A model generated the notes under the pieces. The model was not told where the DNA came from, did not search any database, and was given only the letters and a program-made list of their open reading frames with translations. Below, in pieces: positions 34,853-44,133 of a stretch of 64,000 nt of DNA. Position 1 is the stretch's first letter. Each line of letters opens with the position of its first letter. The stretch covers positions 1 through 64,000 of the forward strand of contig CAJXWZ010000012.1 in the NCBI GenBank assembly GCA_913062815.1. The letters are read 5' to 3'. Source of the DNA: an uncultured Colwellia sp. GTDB taxonomy: Bacteria; Pseudomonadota; Gammaproteobacteria; Enterobacterales; Alteromonadaceae. The position numbers and the translations under genes are program-made.

Positions 34853-36514
34853 TTACACAAGTGTTGAGTTTTCTTGCTTGCAAACTAAGTCGTCATTTTG
34901 TAATGCTGGTGCAGTTGAGCTCTCTATTTCGTTTGAACTCTTTCCAAAAGTGGACAGTACTATAAACAATACAATGACACCGATGAGTAAACTTAGCCAC
35001 TGAGGCACGCCAAATCCGGTAGGAACAAGACAGAATATTAATGCTACAGCGGCCACTAAAAGCGCATAAGGCATTTGAGTTCTAACATGTTCAAGGTGAG
35101 AACATTTACACGCCACAGAGGCAAGAATGGTGGTATCTGATATTGGCGAACAATGATCTCCCCAAACGGCTCCAGCAATCACTGATGCTAAAGATGCATA
35201 TAAAATGCTAATCTGAGTGATGTCGCCACCAATAATAGTCCAACAAAGGGGTATCACTAACGGCATCAAAATTGCCATGGTTCCCCAAGCTGTACCTGTA
35301 CCTAAAGCAATAACTGCCGCAATAACAAATACTGCGGCAGCAAATAATTCAGTAGGGATTACTGTTCCCAGGGTACTTACAAGGTAGGTAGATGTTTGTA
35401 GTTCTTGGGTTATTTGGGCAAGAGACCAGCTTAAAACCAGTATGATGACAGCACCAACCACCGAATTAACCCCTGTACTCCATGAATCAATTGCTTCTTT
35501 AAATGATAATAAGCGTCCAAAAACTGATAATACGATGGCAGTGATAGAGCCCAGGAAACAACCTACTAATAGCGAAGTAAAGGAATCAGCGGTAGCCAAA
35601 ATGTCTCTAACAGTTTCGCCCTTGCCGGTTACATATATGCCAATAAGTACTGATAAAATGAATACTAAGATGGGTAGAAGCGCAAATAAACTTGAAGCTG
35701 TTTTTTTATTCGACTCGACCAATGACTCAGTAGAATGATGCAAAACTCTTCGTTCTGCTTTGAGCATAGGACCAAAATCTTTTTGTAGAAATATAACTAG
35801 GAAAACGAATACGAGTGCGAGAATAGGATAAAAACTGTAAGTAATTGAATTTAGATAAAGGAAAAATGGATTCTCTAGTTCAGGAATCGAAGCAATGGAA
35901 GTTTCGATTAACGCAACCTGAAAGCCAACCCATAAAGAAATCCCCGAAATTGCTGCCAATGGCGCCGAGGTAGAGTCAACTATATAGGCTAGTTTCTCAC
36001 GAGATATACGCAGTTTATCTGCCAAGGGGCGCATTGTATTACCCGTGATCAGCAAATTGGTATAGTCATCAAAGAAGATAATAAAGCCGACGATAGCCGT
36101 GCTCAATTGCCCTTTCTTCCTGTTTGTTGCCCAGAGAGAAATTTTTGCAACTAACCCATTCATGCCTCCATTAGCTGAAATAACCGAAGCCATGCCGCCA
36201 ATAAATACGGTTATTAAAATAATAAGTAGATTATTAGGCTGATTCATCGCGTTTAACGCGTATTTACTTGGAACATCGACCAAGGAAGTAAAAATTGCGG
36301 CAAAATCTTTACCGTTTAGCAGCCAAGCACCACTCCATATCCCCAAGAATAATGCAGTAATAACTTCTCGTATGACAAAGGCCGAAACAATGGCGATTAC
36401 TGGCGGAATTACTGACAATATAGAAGGGTTGTCAGGGGTAATAGGGTCGGTGAACATCGCTAATAGAACACAAGCAACTATTGAGACCAAAGTAAAAATG
36501 AAATTTTTATTCAT
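34853..36514 (-). CDS. Na+/H+ antiporter of the NhaC family
   Basis: Inner-membrane exchanger that expels sodium in return for protons, or a related amino-acid/dicarboxylate antiporter. Seen: 12 or more hydrophobic helices over 553 residues, the family motifs AFVIREVITALFLGIWSGAW, FFDDYTNLLITGNTMRPL near 150 and GAVWGDHCSPISDTTILAS near 450. A malate/lactate or other substrate exchange cannot be excluded. A hexanucleotide repeat lies about 60-95 bases upstream of its start. Confidence 0.88.
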   Translation of the reverse strand: MNKNFIFTLVSIVACVLLAMFTDPITPDNPSILSVIPPVIAIVSAFVIREVITALFLGIWSGAWLLNGKDFAAIFTSLVDVPSKYALNAMNQPNNLLIILITVFIGGMASVISANGGMNGLVAKISLWATNRKKGQLSTAIVGFIIFFDDYTNLLITGNTMRPLADKLRISREKLAYIVDSTSAPLAAISGISLWVGFQVALIETSIASIPELENPFFLYLNSITYSFYPILALVFVFLVIFLQKDFGPMLKAERRVLHHSTESLVESNKKTASSLFALLPILVFILSVLIGIYVTGKGETVRDILATADSFTSLLVGCFLGSITAIVLSVFGRLLSFKEAIDSWSTGVNSVVGAVIILVLSWSLAQITQELQTSTYLVSTLGTVIPTELFAAAVFVIAAVIALGTGTAWGTMAILMPLVIPLCWTIIGGDITQISILYASLASVIAGAVWGDHCSPISDTTILASVACKCSHLEHVRTQMPYALLVAAVALIFCLVPTGFGVPQWLSLLIGVIVLFIVLSTFGKSSNEIESSTAPALQNDDLVCKQENSTLV

Positions 36515-36575
36515 GTTTATTCTTCAAAAAGTCTAACGTAATGACTAGCTTAAGTTGAGTATGTTTTTTGTACAA

Positions 36576-36609
36576 GTAAAAATAAAAATAAAAATAAAAA
36601 TAAAAATAA
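36576..36609. repeat. Hexanucleotide repeat (TAAAAA) about five copies
   Basis: Five uninterrupted copies of TAAAAA run from about 36577 to 36607, between the start of nhaC and the stop of the histidine kinase. This is a simple-sequence repeat in a promoter region; such tracts can change length by slippage. Confidence 0.85.
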
Positions 36610-36657
36610 GATTATAGTTAGGTTTATATTTTAGGTAATAGCCAAGACTAATAGCGG

Positions 36658-37998
36658 CTATTGAGGTAACTCTATCGAGGCAATGGCGCCTTTTTTATCT
36701 TGTCTGTTTTGCAGGGATAAACGTCCACCTTGTTGCTCTATCATGTTTCGACATAATGCTAAACCAATGCCTTTGCCACCTTCTTTAGTGGTATAAAAAG
36801 GCACAAATAAGTTATCTGGGTTAGCGATGCCAGCGCCTTTATCAATAATTGAGAGGGTAAGATGCTTGCCTTTCTTTTGGCTTATTATTTCAATCGCATC
36901 TGCAGCATCGCTTGCTTCAACTGCATTCTTTACTAGGTTAATGAGTGTTTGCTCTAGCAAAACCTTATCAGCTAAAACTCTTTCTACGCCGACGGTTACA
37001 TTAATTTCATGCGTAAACAAAGCAGTAATCTTATTAATTAGTGACACTAAATTCACTGTTTCAATGTTAATCTCAAACTGTTGCGCTAAGCTCGCATAAC
37101 GATTAACAAACTGCATTAAGCTATCACTTCTAGAGACAATAACACCAAGGGCTTGTTGAGCATTTTCGTCTAGTGATTGTTGCGCAAAAATTTCTTCTAA
37201 AGACTGAGCTAACGACTTTATCGGTGATAGTGAATTGTTAATTTCGTGACTCAAAACCCTCGTCATTTTATGCCACGCTATTTGCTCGGTTTCATGTACT
37301 AATTGTTCAATATTAGTCAGCACTACCAGTTGAAAATGTTCGTCTTGCATGGAAAGTTGGCTGTACCTTAACTGCCATCTATCGGCTAATTGCTCATTGG
37401 CAATCTGCCATTGCATTCGATGTGCAGACTTGTCTTGAGTGTCGTTACTTTCTACTTTTGCATGAGGGTGAAAGCTGAGGCCTAAGCTATTTGCGTGCGC
37501 ATATTTGACTTGCTGCCAAGGTGTTCTACACCAAGCGGAAAATGCATCATTGGCGTGCTTCAATCGCCCGCTTTTATCAAAAACAGCAATGGGTGTGGCA
37601 AGCTGTTTAATCAAATTAAGTACCAGAACTGCATGTTGATCATAATGCAATTTACGCACTCTTAAATCACTTGCCATTAAACTAACTTCATCGCTCAGCG
37701 CTTTTATAGCGCCATGATTAAATTTAGGCTTTACGCGTAATGAATAATCTTCGTTGCGGATAGACTCTAATGAGGCTGAAAGCCCATTTAACGGGGTTTG
37801 AATAGTGTTTTTGACATAGTAAGATACTGCGACAAACGGCACTATAACTAATAATAGTGCGGTGACAATAACCAATGTGGATGCCGCAGAGAAATAAAAA
37901 ATAATTGAAAGTAAGATCAGTAACAAAGTTACCGTGAAAGCGATGTAGCGATGAAATAAAGACTCAAAGGAGTATGACTTATGTTGCTTTTCTCTCAA
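36658..37998 (-). CDS. Sensor histidine kinase of the sigma-54 efflux operon
   Basis: Membrane histidine kinase that should phosphorylate the adjacent NtrC-type regulator. Seen: two closely spaced transmembrane helices (about 15-60) with almost no periplasmic loop, a HAMP-like linker, a PAS-like domain (about 120-220), the H-box LSHEINNSLSPIKSLAQSL near 250 and the ATPase boxes NLVKNAVEAS, DKGAGI and KGIGLALCRNMIEQQGG. It is NtrY-like. The start appears to be TTG at 37998, with TAGGTA upstream. It lies six bases after the regulator gene. Confidence 0.92.
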   Translation of the reverse strand: MREKQHKSYSFESLFHRYIAFTVTLLLILLSIIFYFSAASTLVIVTALLLVIVPFVAVSYYVKNTIQTPLNGLSASLESIRNEDYSLRVKPKFNHGAIKALSDEVSLMASDLRVRKLHYDQHAVLVLNLIKQLATPIAVFDKSGRLKHANDAFSAWCRTPWQQVKYAHANSLGLSFHPHAKVESNDTQDKSAHRMQWQIANEQLADRWQLRYSQLSMQDEHFQLVVLTNIEQLVHETEQIAWHKMTRVLSHEINNSLSPIKSLAQSLEEIFAQQSLDENAQQALGVIVSRSDSLMQFVNRYASLAQQFEINIETVNLVSLINKITALFTHEINVTVGVERVLADKVLLEQTLINLVKNAVEASDAADAIEIISQKKGKHLTLSIIDKGAGIANPDNLFVPFYTTKEGGKGIGLALCRNMIEQQGGRLSLQNRQDKKGAIASIELPQ

Positions 37999-38004
37999 GT
38001 TTAC

Positions 38005-39348
38005 CTACTTACTTTTTATATTAAATTTATCTAGCCGGCGATAGATAGCGCTTTTACTAATTCCTAGTAATAGTGCCGCATCTTCTACATTATTATGAGA
38101 TTGAGTCATAGCCATTTTCAACAGTTTTCGTTCGGCATCATCCAAGGTCATTAACGACAACTCAGTGGTTGCTGCGGCCGATTTTGCTTTGAAAGCAAAA
38201 TCTTTTGCCGTTAGCTCACAATCCTCACTCATTAATACTGCGCGCGCCATAAAGTGGCTTAACTCTCTCACGTTACCAGGCCAATGATAATCCATCAGTG
38301 CTACTTTTGCTTCTTCAGTTAACAATGGTGTAGCTAACTGATATTTTTTACTGTGCAAGCTAATAAAGTACTCAGCTAAATACAGAATATCTGCATGGCG
38401 ATTTTGCAGTGAGGGAATTTCCAATTCAATGGTATTAATTCTAAAGTAAAGATCAGTACGGAAATCACCTTGCTCAAGTAATGTTTCAAAATTAGCATTA
38501 GAGGCACATACAATACGGCAATTGGCAACATGGGTTTGATTATCTCCAACCCGCTCATATTCTTTAGACTCTAATACTCGTAGTAGTTTTGTTTGTTGTT
38601 CTAATCCTAAACTGCCAATTTCATCTAAAAATAGGGTGCCATCTTGTGCTGCTTCAAACCGTCCTTGCCTATCTTGTTTTGCATCGGTAAAAGCGCCTTT
38701 TTTGTGGCCAAATAGTTCACTTTCAAATAACGCCTCCGGAATGGCCGCCATGTTAACACTCACAAAGGGGCCAGAAAGCTGAGATTCTTGATGAATATAA
38801 TGGGCAATACTGGTTTTTCCGGTCCCATTTTCGCCTCGTAATAAAACACTGGCGTCAGTTTTTGCAATTCTATCTAGTTGTCTTTGTAATGCTAACATAG
38901 CCTCACTATGCCACTTAACTTCACTAAGCTTATTGGGGAGTTCAGTAGTCGTTGGTTTTTTCTCAATAGCAGACAAAGCAATATGCTTTTGCACTAAGTC
39001 TAATACTGCTTTGTTATCCCAAGGTTTGGCAAAGAAGTCTTTTGCGCCTAATTGCATGGCGTTGACAGCAAGACTAACACTAGACCATGCGGTCATGGCA
39101 ATTACCGGTGGTGACTCAAATGACTGTAGTTCTTTTAAAAAAGATAAGCCTTCTTCACCCGATGTGGTATCTAGTTGGTAGTTCATATCAAGTAAGACTA
39201 AATCTACTTGATTACTTTTCAGTTGCGCACGAGCTTCATCTAACCAATTAGCTTCAAGTATTTGATAACCATGGTTTGACAATAAAAATCGCAAACTTAG
39301 TCTAACGTCTGCTTTGTCATCAACAACAAGAATAGTTTTTGTGGTCAT
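38005..39348 (-). CDS. Sigma-54-dependent response regulator (NtrC type)
   Basis: Activator of sigma-54 RNA polymerase. Seen: a receiver domain with phospho-acceptor D54 (VDLVLLDMN), an AAA+ ATPase with Walker A GENGTGKTS, ESELFGHKKGAFTDA (the sigma-54 contact loop, GAFTGA in most family members, is GAFTDA here) and DGTLFLDEIGSL, and a Fis-type helix-turn-helix at the C-terminus (NNVEDAALLLGISKSAIYRRLDKF). Start 39348 is chosen because MTTKTILVVDD begins the receiver; the frame itself opens at 39399. Likely acts on the sigma-54 promoter found upstream of the operon at 43833. Confidence 0.94.
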   Translation of the reverse strand: MTTKTILVVDDKADVRLSLRFLLSNHGYQILEANWLDEARAQLKSNQVDLVLLDMNYQLDTTSGEEGLSFLKELQSFESPPVIAMTAWSSVSLAVNAMQLGAKDFFAKPWDNKAVLDLVQKHIALSAIEKKPTTTELPNKLSEVKWHSEAMLALQRQLDRIAKTDASVLLRGENGTGKTSIAHYIHQESQLSGPFVSVNMAAIPEALFESELFGHKKGAFTDAKQDRQGRFEAAQDGTLFLDEIGSLGLEQQTKLLRVLESKEYERVGDNQTHVANCRIVCASNANFETLLEQGDFRTDLYFRINTIELEIPSLQNRHADILYLAEYFISLHSKKYQLATPLLTEEAKVALMDYHWPGNVRELSHFMARAVLMSEDCELTAKDFAFKAKSAAATTELSLMTLDDAERKLLKMAMTQSHNNVEDAALLLGISKSAIYRRLDKFNIKSK

Positions 39349-39421
39349 TAAATCACTACTGTAATGTAAGTTACTGTTTATATTATAGAGCGGTACCACA
39401 TTGTTAGCACCGCTTTCTTTG

Positions 39422-41827
39422 TTATTCGTTGCGTAAGGCCTTAATTGGATCCGCAGTAATCACTTTTTTAACTGGCCAATAACAAGCAATAATGGCAATG
39501 ACTCCCATCAAAGGCAAAGCAAAAGCAAAGGACAACATATTTGCTCTTAATTCATACACCCAGAGTTGAGAACCAATTAAATGAGCCATAACGGCTATAA
39601 CAAGTCCTGACAATATGCCAATACATACAGGCATCATACTTTGCTTAACTACCATACTGATTAAACTATGAGTATGGGCGCCTAATGCCAAATGGATACC
39701 AAGTTCATATCGTCGCATTTGCACAGCATAGCTCAATACTCCGTAAATCCCGGCAGCGGCTAAAGTCAACGCTAATAAAACCAGAGAAACGGTTAAAATT
39801 GCAACGAGCTTAGCTTCTCTTAACCTTCTTTCTAGTGCCCAGTCTAAGTCATATATACGTGAGATACTAAAGTTAGGGTTAATAGTAGTTAATACATTGA
39901 GTATTTTTGCTCTAGCCAGTGGTGCATTTAGTTTGATAGTAAATGACAGCTGATCACCAGGATAAGGTAAATAATAGCGCTCAAGTTCGTAATCATAACC
40001 GATGTCAGGCACTCGAATATCACCAACCACGCCGACAACGGTCAATGGTTCATTTTGAGCGGCTTGCAAAATTTGTCCAATGGCGGGTTTATTGCCAAAT
40101 ACACGCTTGGCTAACGACTCACTTATAATGATTTCTTGCGGTATTGCATCACTGTTAGTAATGTCAGAAAAAGAGCGACCCGCAAGTATTGGATGCTCTA
40201 AAACACTAAAAAAGTCCTGGTCGTACATACCGGTACTGACAATACCGAGCATTTTATTATTACTGTCATATAAGTAGTTTTTCCAGCCCATAGCTAATGG
40301 CGTCGATAATGCTCGTGCAACCCCTTGTACTTCGGGTAAATTTGCTAGCTTTTGTTTGATTTGTTGAGCGTATTCAAAGACTCCCTCTTCAACAGCGCCT
40401 GAATCTACCCGTAGATAAGTAACCAGATCGCTGTTAAATCCTACAGGCTTAGCTAGCCTATCAAATACAGGGCTAAGCACAGCAATGGCGCCCAAAATAA
40501 GTACAGTGGCAAGACTTACTTGTGTCGCAACCAATAGGTTGCGGGTAAATGCACTTATTTGTGCCCCTGTACCTTTACCACTACCATGTAAGTCGTCAAT
40601 CAACTTACTGTAATTCACTTGTTTAACGGCCAACTTTGCCATGACCAATGCAATCAATAAGCTGACTATGCCACTCGCAACCACGGTTACAGCATCAAGC
40701 TGCAGGTTTTGCATACGTGGGAACATATATTGAAGATCATTTTCAAGCCAAAGCATGATCCAACCCGACAACACCAATCCAATAACCCAAGCCGCACTAA
40801 TCAGTAAAAATGCTTCAGCAAACATGCTAGCAAATAAATGCTTAGGCTGAGCGCCTACTGCAGCTTGAATAGCCATAACTCTTTGTTTTTCTGCCGCTCG
40901 TGAAAAAAACAGATTAGTTATATTAGTTACGGCGATAAAAAGTAAGGTGATGACCCCCGCGAGTAACATTAAAGCCATGGTGTCGCTATCATCGATAATC
41001 TTAGTCTTTAACGGGACAAACCTTGCGCCGATGCTAGTATCTGGTGCAACACCCTCCTGACTTTGATAAAGATCATTTATCTGCTCCCCTAATGCCATGT
41101 TGGCTTGTTTAATCGCTATGCCTGCTTTTAGCCGAGCAATGCCGTTGATGCCTCCGGTAATTGAATCCCAATCTTGTGTTGTTGATATTTCTTGGCTAAA
41201 GCTCATCCAAACTTCAGTTGCAGTATGGCCAAATACTTCTGGATCTGAAAAAGAAGGTGCAGCAACACCAATAATTTTATATTGCTGGTTGCCAATACGG
41301 GTGAACTGACCAATGATTGCAGGCTCTGATTTGAAGTGTTCTTGCCAGGTTTTCGCACTGAGAACTGCAACACTTTGTTGATCATTGACACCTTCATTTT
41401 TATTGAAGTATCGGCCTAAGAGCATAGGGGTATTGAGCAGAGAAAAATACTCAGGAGATACGCGTAAGCCATCGATGAACGGCGTACCTTCAATATCTCT
41501 GAGCTTACCATCTGATATGCTCATTAATGCCATTTCCTCAATATAGGTAGTGTCGCTATAGATATGAAATTGCGTTGGCAGTAATTGAAAACCGTACTGC
41601 GTATCCCCATTAATGGTTTCACTTTGATCTGTCACTACCAATGTCTCTGCGTCAGGGTAGGGCAAGGGTTTTGTTAGTACTAAATAGTTAATATTTAATA
41701 CTACCGCCAACGCAGCTAATGTGACCGCTAATGTGGCGATCACAGTAAAGCTAAAACTTGGTAAGCGCATCAGGCTGGCAAATGACAGCCTAAGTTCTTG
41801 ACCAAAAACATGTCTTAATGAACTCAT
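39422..41827 (-). CDS. ABC transporter permease (MacB/FtsX type, duplicated)
   Basis: Mechanotransmission-type ABC permease of about 800 residues, with two FtsX units. Seen: an N-terminal transmembrane helix (about 22-48), a large periplasmic MacB core, three helices near 280-400, a helix near 430, a second periplasmic core and three final helices, ending KKVITADPIKALRNE, a family hallmark. This longer form works with one ATPase and a HlyD-like adaptor. Its start overlaps the ATPase stop by four bases. Substrate unknown; antimicrobial peptides or toxic lipids are plausible from family knowledge. Confidence 0.93.
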   Translation of the reverse strand: MSSLRHVFGQELRLSFASLMRLPSFSFTVIATLAVTLAALAVVLNINYLVLTKPLPYPDAETLVVTDQSETINGDTQYGFQLLPTQFHIYSDTTYIEEMALMSISDGKLRDIEGTPFIDGLRVSPEYFSLLNTPMLLGRYFNKNEGVNDQQSVAVLSAKTWQEHFKSEPAIIGQFTRIGNQQYKIIGVAAPSFSDPEVFGHTATEVWMSFSQEISTTQDWDSITGGINGIARLKAGIAIKQANMALGEQINDLYQSQEGVAPDTSIGARFVPLKTKIIDDSDTMALMLLAGVITLLFIAVTNITNLFFSRAAEKQRVMAIQAAVGAQPKHLFASMFAEAFLLISAAWVIGLVLSGWIMLWLENDLQYMFPRMQNLQLDAVTVVASGIVSLLIALVMAKLAVKQVNYSKLIDDLHGSGKGTGAQISAFTRNLLVATQVSLATVLILGAIAVLSPVFDRLAKPVGFNSDLVTYLRVDSGAVEEGVFEYAQQIKQKLANLPEVQGVARALSTPLAMGWKNYLYDSNNKMLGIVSTGMYDQDFFSVLEHPILAGRSFSDITNSDAIPQEIIISESLAKRVFGNKPAIGQILQAAQNEPLTVVGVVGDIRVPDIGYDYELERYYLPYPGDQLSFTIKLNAPLARAKILNVLTTINPNFSISRIYDLDWALERRLREAKLVAILTVSLVLLALTLAAAGIYGVLSYAVQMRRYELGIHLALGAHTHSLISMVVKQSMMPVCIGILSGLVIAVMAHLIGSQLWVYELRANMLSFAFALPLMGVIAIIACYWPVKKVITADPIKALRNE

Positions 41828-42531
41828 ACTGCTAACCCCATGCTAAATTCTTCAGCCATAGTGCCGTCTAGTAAATGAAGTTTTGTTGTGGCCATATCTG
41901 CGTATCTTGGGTCATGAGTTACCATACAAATTGTCGTGCCCGCACGATTCAACTCGCTGAGCATTTGCATTACGGCATCACCATTTTTCGAATCTAGGTT
42001 CCCGGTTGGCTCATCAACAAGTAATATTGCCGGATCATTCACTAATGCTCTAGCTATGGCTATTCGTTGTTGTTGCCCTCCTGACAATTGATTCGGTTTG
42101 TGTTGCGCACGGTGAGACATCTGTACTTTTTCAAGACAGCTAATCACACGACTTTGTATTTCTTTACTGGATAACGGCTGTTGTCTGTAGCGAAGCGGTA
42201 AGGCGATATTATCGAATACACTCAATTCATCAATGAGGTTGAAGGACTGAAAAACAAAACCAATGTGCTCATTTCTCAGGGTAGCTCTTTCATTCACTGT
42301 TAAAGCACTAACGTTATTACCCGCAATAATGTATTCGCCGGAGGTTGGTGTATCTAATAAACCAAGAATGGTTAATAAGGTCGACTTTCCACAACCAGAA
42401 GGTCCAGAAATAGAAATATAATCACCATCAAATATTTCCAAATTTACGCCTTGTAATGCGTGGGTTTCCATTTCATTGGTCAAAAATTTCTTGGTAATAT
42501 TAGTCAATTTTATTTTACTTAATTTAGTCAT
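41824..42531 (-). CDS. ABC transporter ATP-binding protein (MacB/LolD type)
   Basis: ATPase that drives the adjacent permease. Seen: Walker A GPSGCGKST, Q-loop VFQSFNLI, signature LSGGQQQR, Walker B ILLVDEPTGNLD and the H-loop VTHDP, all intact. The 235 residues are typical for the LolD/MacB group. GGAATAA precedes the start. Coupled to the permease by a four-base overlap. Confidence 0.96.
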   Translation of the reverse strand: MTKLSKIKLTNITKKFLTNEMETHALQGVNLEIFDGDYISISGPSGCGKSTLLTILGLLDTPTSGEYIIAGNNVSALTVNERATLRNEHIGFVFQSFNLIDELSVFDNIALPLRYRQQPLSSKEIQSRVISCLEKVQMSHRAQHKPNQLSGGQQQRIAIARALVNDPAILLVDEPTGNLDSKNGDAVMQMLSELNRAGTTICMVTHDPRYADMATTKLHLLDGTMAEEFSMGLAV

Positions 42532-42547
42532 CGTTATTCCTTATTAA

Positions 42548-43795
42548 TTACTGCACGAGTGCAATGGCAGTATGATTTTTCCAGCGAGACATATCCGATA
42601 AGATAAAGCGCTGATTAACTGAAGCGCCAGAAACAACTTGGATAGTATCCTTTGTTTCAGCGCCAAATTGAAGTGTTGTTGCATGGGCTGTTTCACCTGA
42701 ATTATCTAGCTGGTAAAGCGTGCCTTCACTATTAGGGTGACTGTTTATTGGCTTTTGCACATACAACACATTGTTAAGCGTATTCGTTAATATATTGCCT
42801 GAGATATTTAACTCAGGACGGGCGTTATCAGTAAGCTCACTCGTTAAAGTAACTTCTACCTGAATACTGCCATTAGTGACCCTAGGTTCAACACGGGTGA
42901 CTAAACCAGCAATTGAACCTGCACGGGTATCGATATCAACTACTTGATTAATAGCGACATGTTGCATATTGGCTTGTGGAATATTTACTAAAGCATAGAG
43001 CTGCGACATACTGCCGACTAATGCCAATTGCTGACCTGAGTTAACACTTTGCCCTAACTCGACCGACAGCGATTGCATGACACCGGCAATACCCGCTTTC
43101 ACAATTAACCTTTGTTGCGTTTGTTCAATTAACGTCACAGCTTCTTGCTGTGCCACAATATTTGACTGAGCAATGGTTAAGTTGGCTTGATGCAATTCTT
43201 TTAATTGTTCAATGCGCAGTGTTTCTATTTTTAGACGACGTGTTAATTGACGCTGAACTAGTAGTCGGCGCTGATACTCAATGCTCGATACAATGCCTTT
43301 TTCAATAAGTTGGCTTTGCGCTTTAACCTCAAGGTCTGCGCTTTCAAGCGAAGCACGTAAAATCTCCATAGCAGATTGCTGGGATAATAATTCACGTTTT
43401 TGGTTTATCTCTAACTGTAAGAATTGATTATTCGCTTGCACTAACGAGCGCTGCGCATCTTTAACTGCTTGATCTATTTGTGGATCGAATAATTTTAAAA
43501 TAACGCTATCAGGTTGCACTATGGCACCAGGCTTTAAGATGATTTCTTCGACGGTCGCATTACTGTAAGCGGTTAATAAACGTGTTTCTTTTGATTTCAA
43601 TTTGCCAAAACCTGACACGGTTTGCTGTAAATCTCCTTGCTTAATGGCACCTATCCAAATATCAGCAGCGGCAACTTTAGCGCTTGCATTGGGTTGCATT
43701 ACCAACCAAATGATTAGTGAAGCGCAAGCTATTATGGCCAATACGGCTATTTTATTGACTTTAAATTGTTTCTGTTTAGTTAAAATGACATCCAT
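42548..43795 (-). CDS. HlyD/MacA-like periplasmic adaptor
   Basis: Membrane-fusion adaptor linking the ABC permease to the outer membrane. Seen: an N-terminal transmembrane anchor (about 17-34), a split biotinyl-lipoyl-like domain (TVEEIILKPGAIVQPDSVILKLFDPQIDQAV and VKAGIAGVMQSLSVELGQSVNSGQQLALVGS) around a long coiled coil (about 110-235), then a beta-barrel domain. It is the first gene of the five-gene operon adaptor-ATPase-permease-regulator-kinase and lies just after a sigma-54 promoter. Confidence 0.93.
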   Translation of the reverse strand: MDVILTKQKQFKVNKIAVLAIIACASLIIWLVMQPNASAKVAAADIWIGAIKQGDLQQTVSGFGKLKSKETRLLTAYSNATVEEIILKPGAIVQPDSVILKLFDPQIDQAVKDAQRSLVQANNQFLQLEINQKRELLSQQSAMEILRASLESADLEVKAQSQLIEKGIVSSIEYQRRLLVQRQLTRRLKIETLRIEQLKELHQANLTIAQSNIVAQQEAVTLIEQTQQRLIVKAGIAGVMQSLSVELGQSVNSGQQLALVGSMSQLYALVNIPQANMQHVAINQVVDIDTRAGSIAGLVTRVEPRVTNGSIQVEVTLTSELTDNARPELNISGNILTNTLNNVLYVQKPINSHPNSEGTLYQLDNSGETAHATTLQFGAETKDTIQVVSGASVNQRFILSDMSRWKNHTAIALVQ

Positions 43796-43832
43796 TTTAC
43801 GGCCCTTTTTCAGTGATGCATAAAAGCTAAGT

Positions 43833-43848
43833 TACAAGTGACGTGCCA
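43833..43848 (-). promoter_or_regulatory. Sigma-54 (-24/-12) promoter of the efflux operon
   Basis: On the minus strand the sequence is TGGCACG-TCAC-TTGTA, against the consensus TGGCACG-N4-TTGCA. The -24 box is perfect and the -12 box has one mismatch. It lies 38 bases before the adaptor start. The operon encodes an NtrC-type activator, which supports a self-activating circuit. Confidence 0.85.
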
Positions 43849-43927
43849 ATTTTTAAGTGTTTGAATTTAAGGGATTTGTGGGTTTTCAAAGAAAAGAGAT
43901 TTAGTCATGCTTTATGAATGTGAAAAA

Positions 43928-43949
43928 TTTTTTTCGAATTCGAAAAAAA
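43928..43949. promoter_or_regulatory. 22-bp perfect palindrome, candidate activator site
   Basis: T7-CGAATTCG-A7 is a perfect inverted repeat about 80-115 bases upstream of the sigma-54 promoter, the usual distance for an NtrC-type enhancer. It could also act for the divergent gene at 44134. As a transcript it would form a hairpin, so a terminator-like role is the alternative. Confidence 0.6.
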
Positions 43950-44133
43950 CTATCAACAATTATTTTGAGCCGTTACTGACAGTTGTGACTCATTGACTAG
44001 ACCTTTTTCTAATTTTAAATGTTTGGCCTAAACGTTCAAAATTAATCACCTAATGTAGAGACTTAAGTGATAACTTGAACTATAAATCATCTATGGCCTT
44101 TATGCGTTATTTGCTCAATTGGGGTTAGTTAAT

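Larger units (their letters stand above)
43796..44133. other. Divergent control region of the efflux operon and the DUF2982-like gene
   Basis: Contains the sigma-54 promoter (43833-43848), a 22-bp perfect palindrome (43928-43949), and the leader of the 44134 gene. No gene is seen in it. Confidence 0.7.

Noticed and set aside
36576-36609. TAAAAA tract as a CRISPR repeat
   Set aside because: The unit is only six bases, has no spacers and no cas genes are near. It is a simple-sequence repeat.
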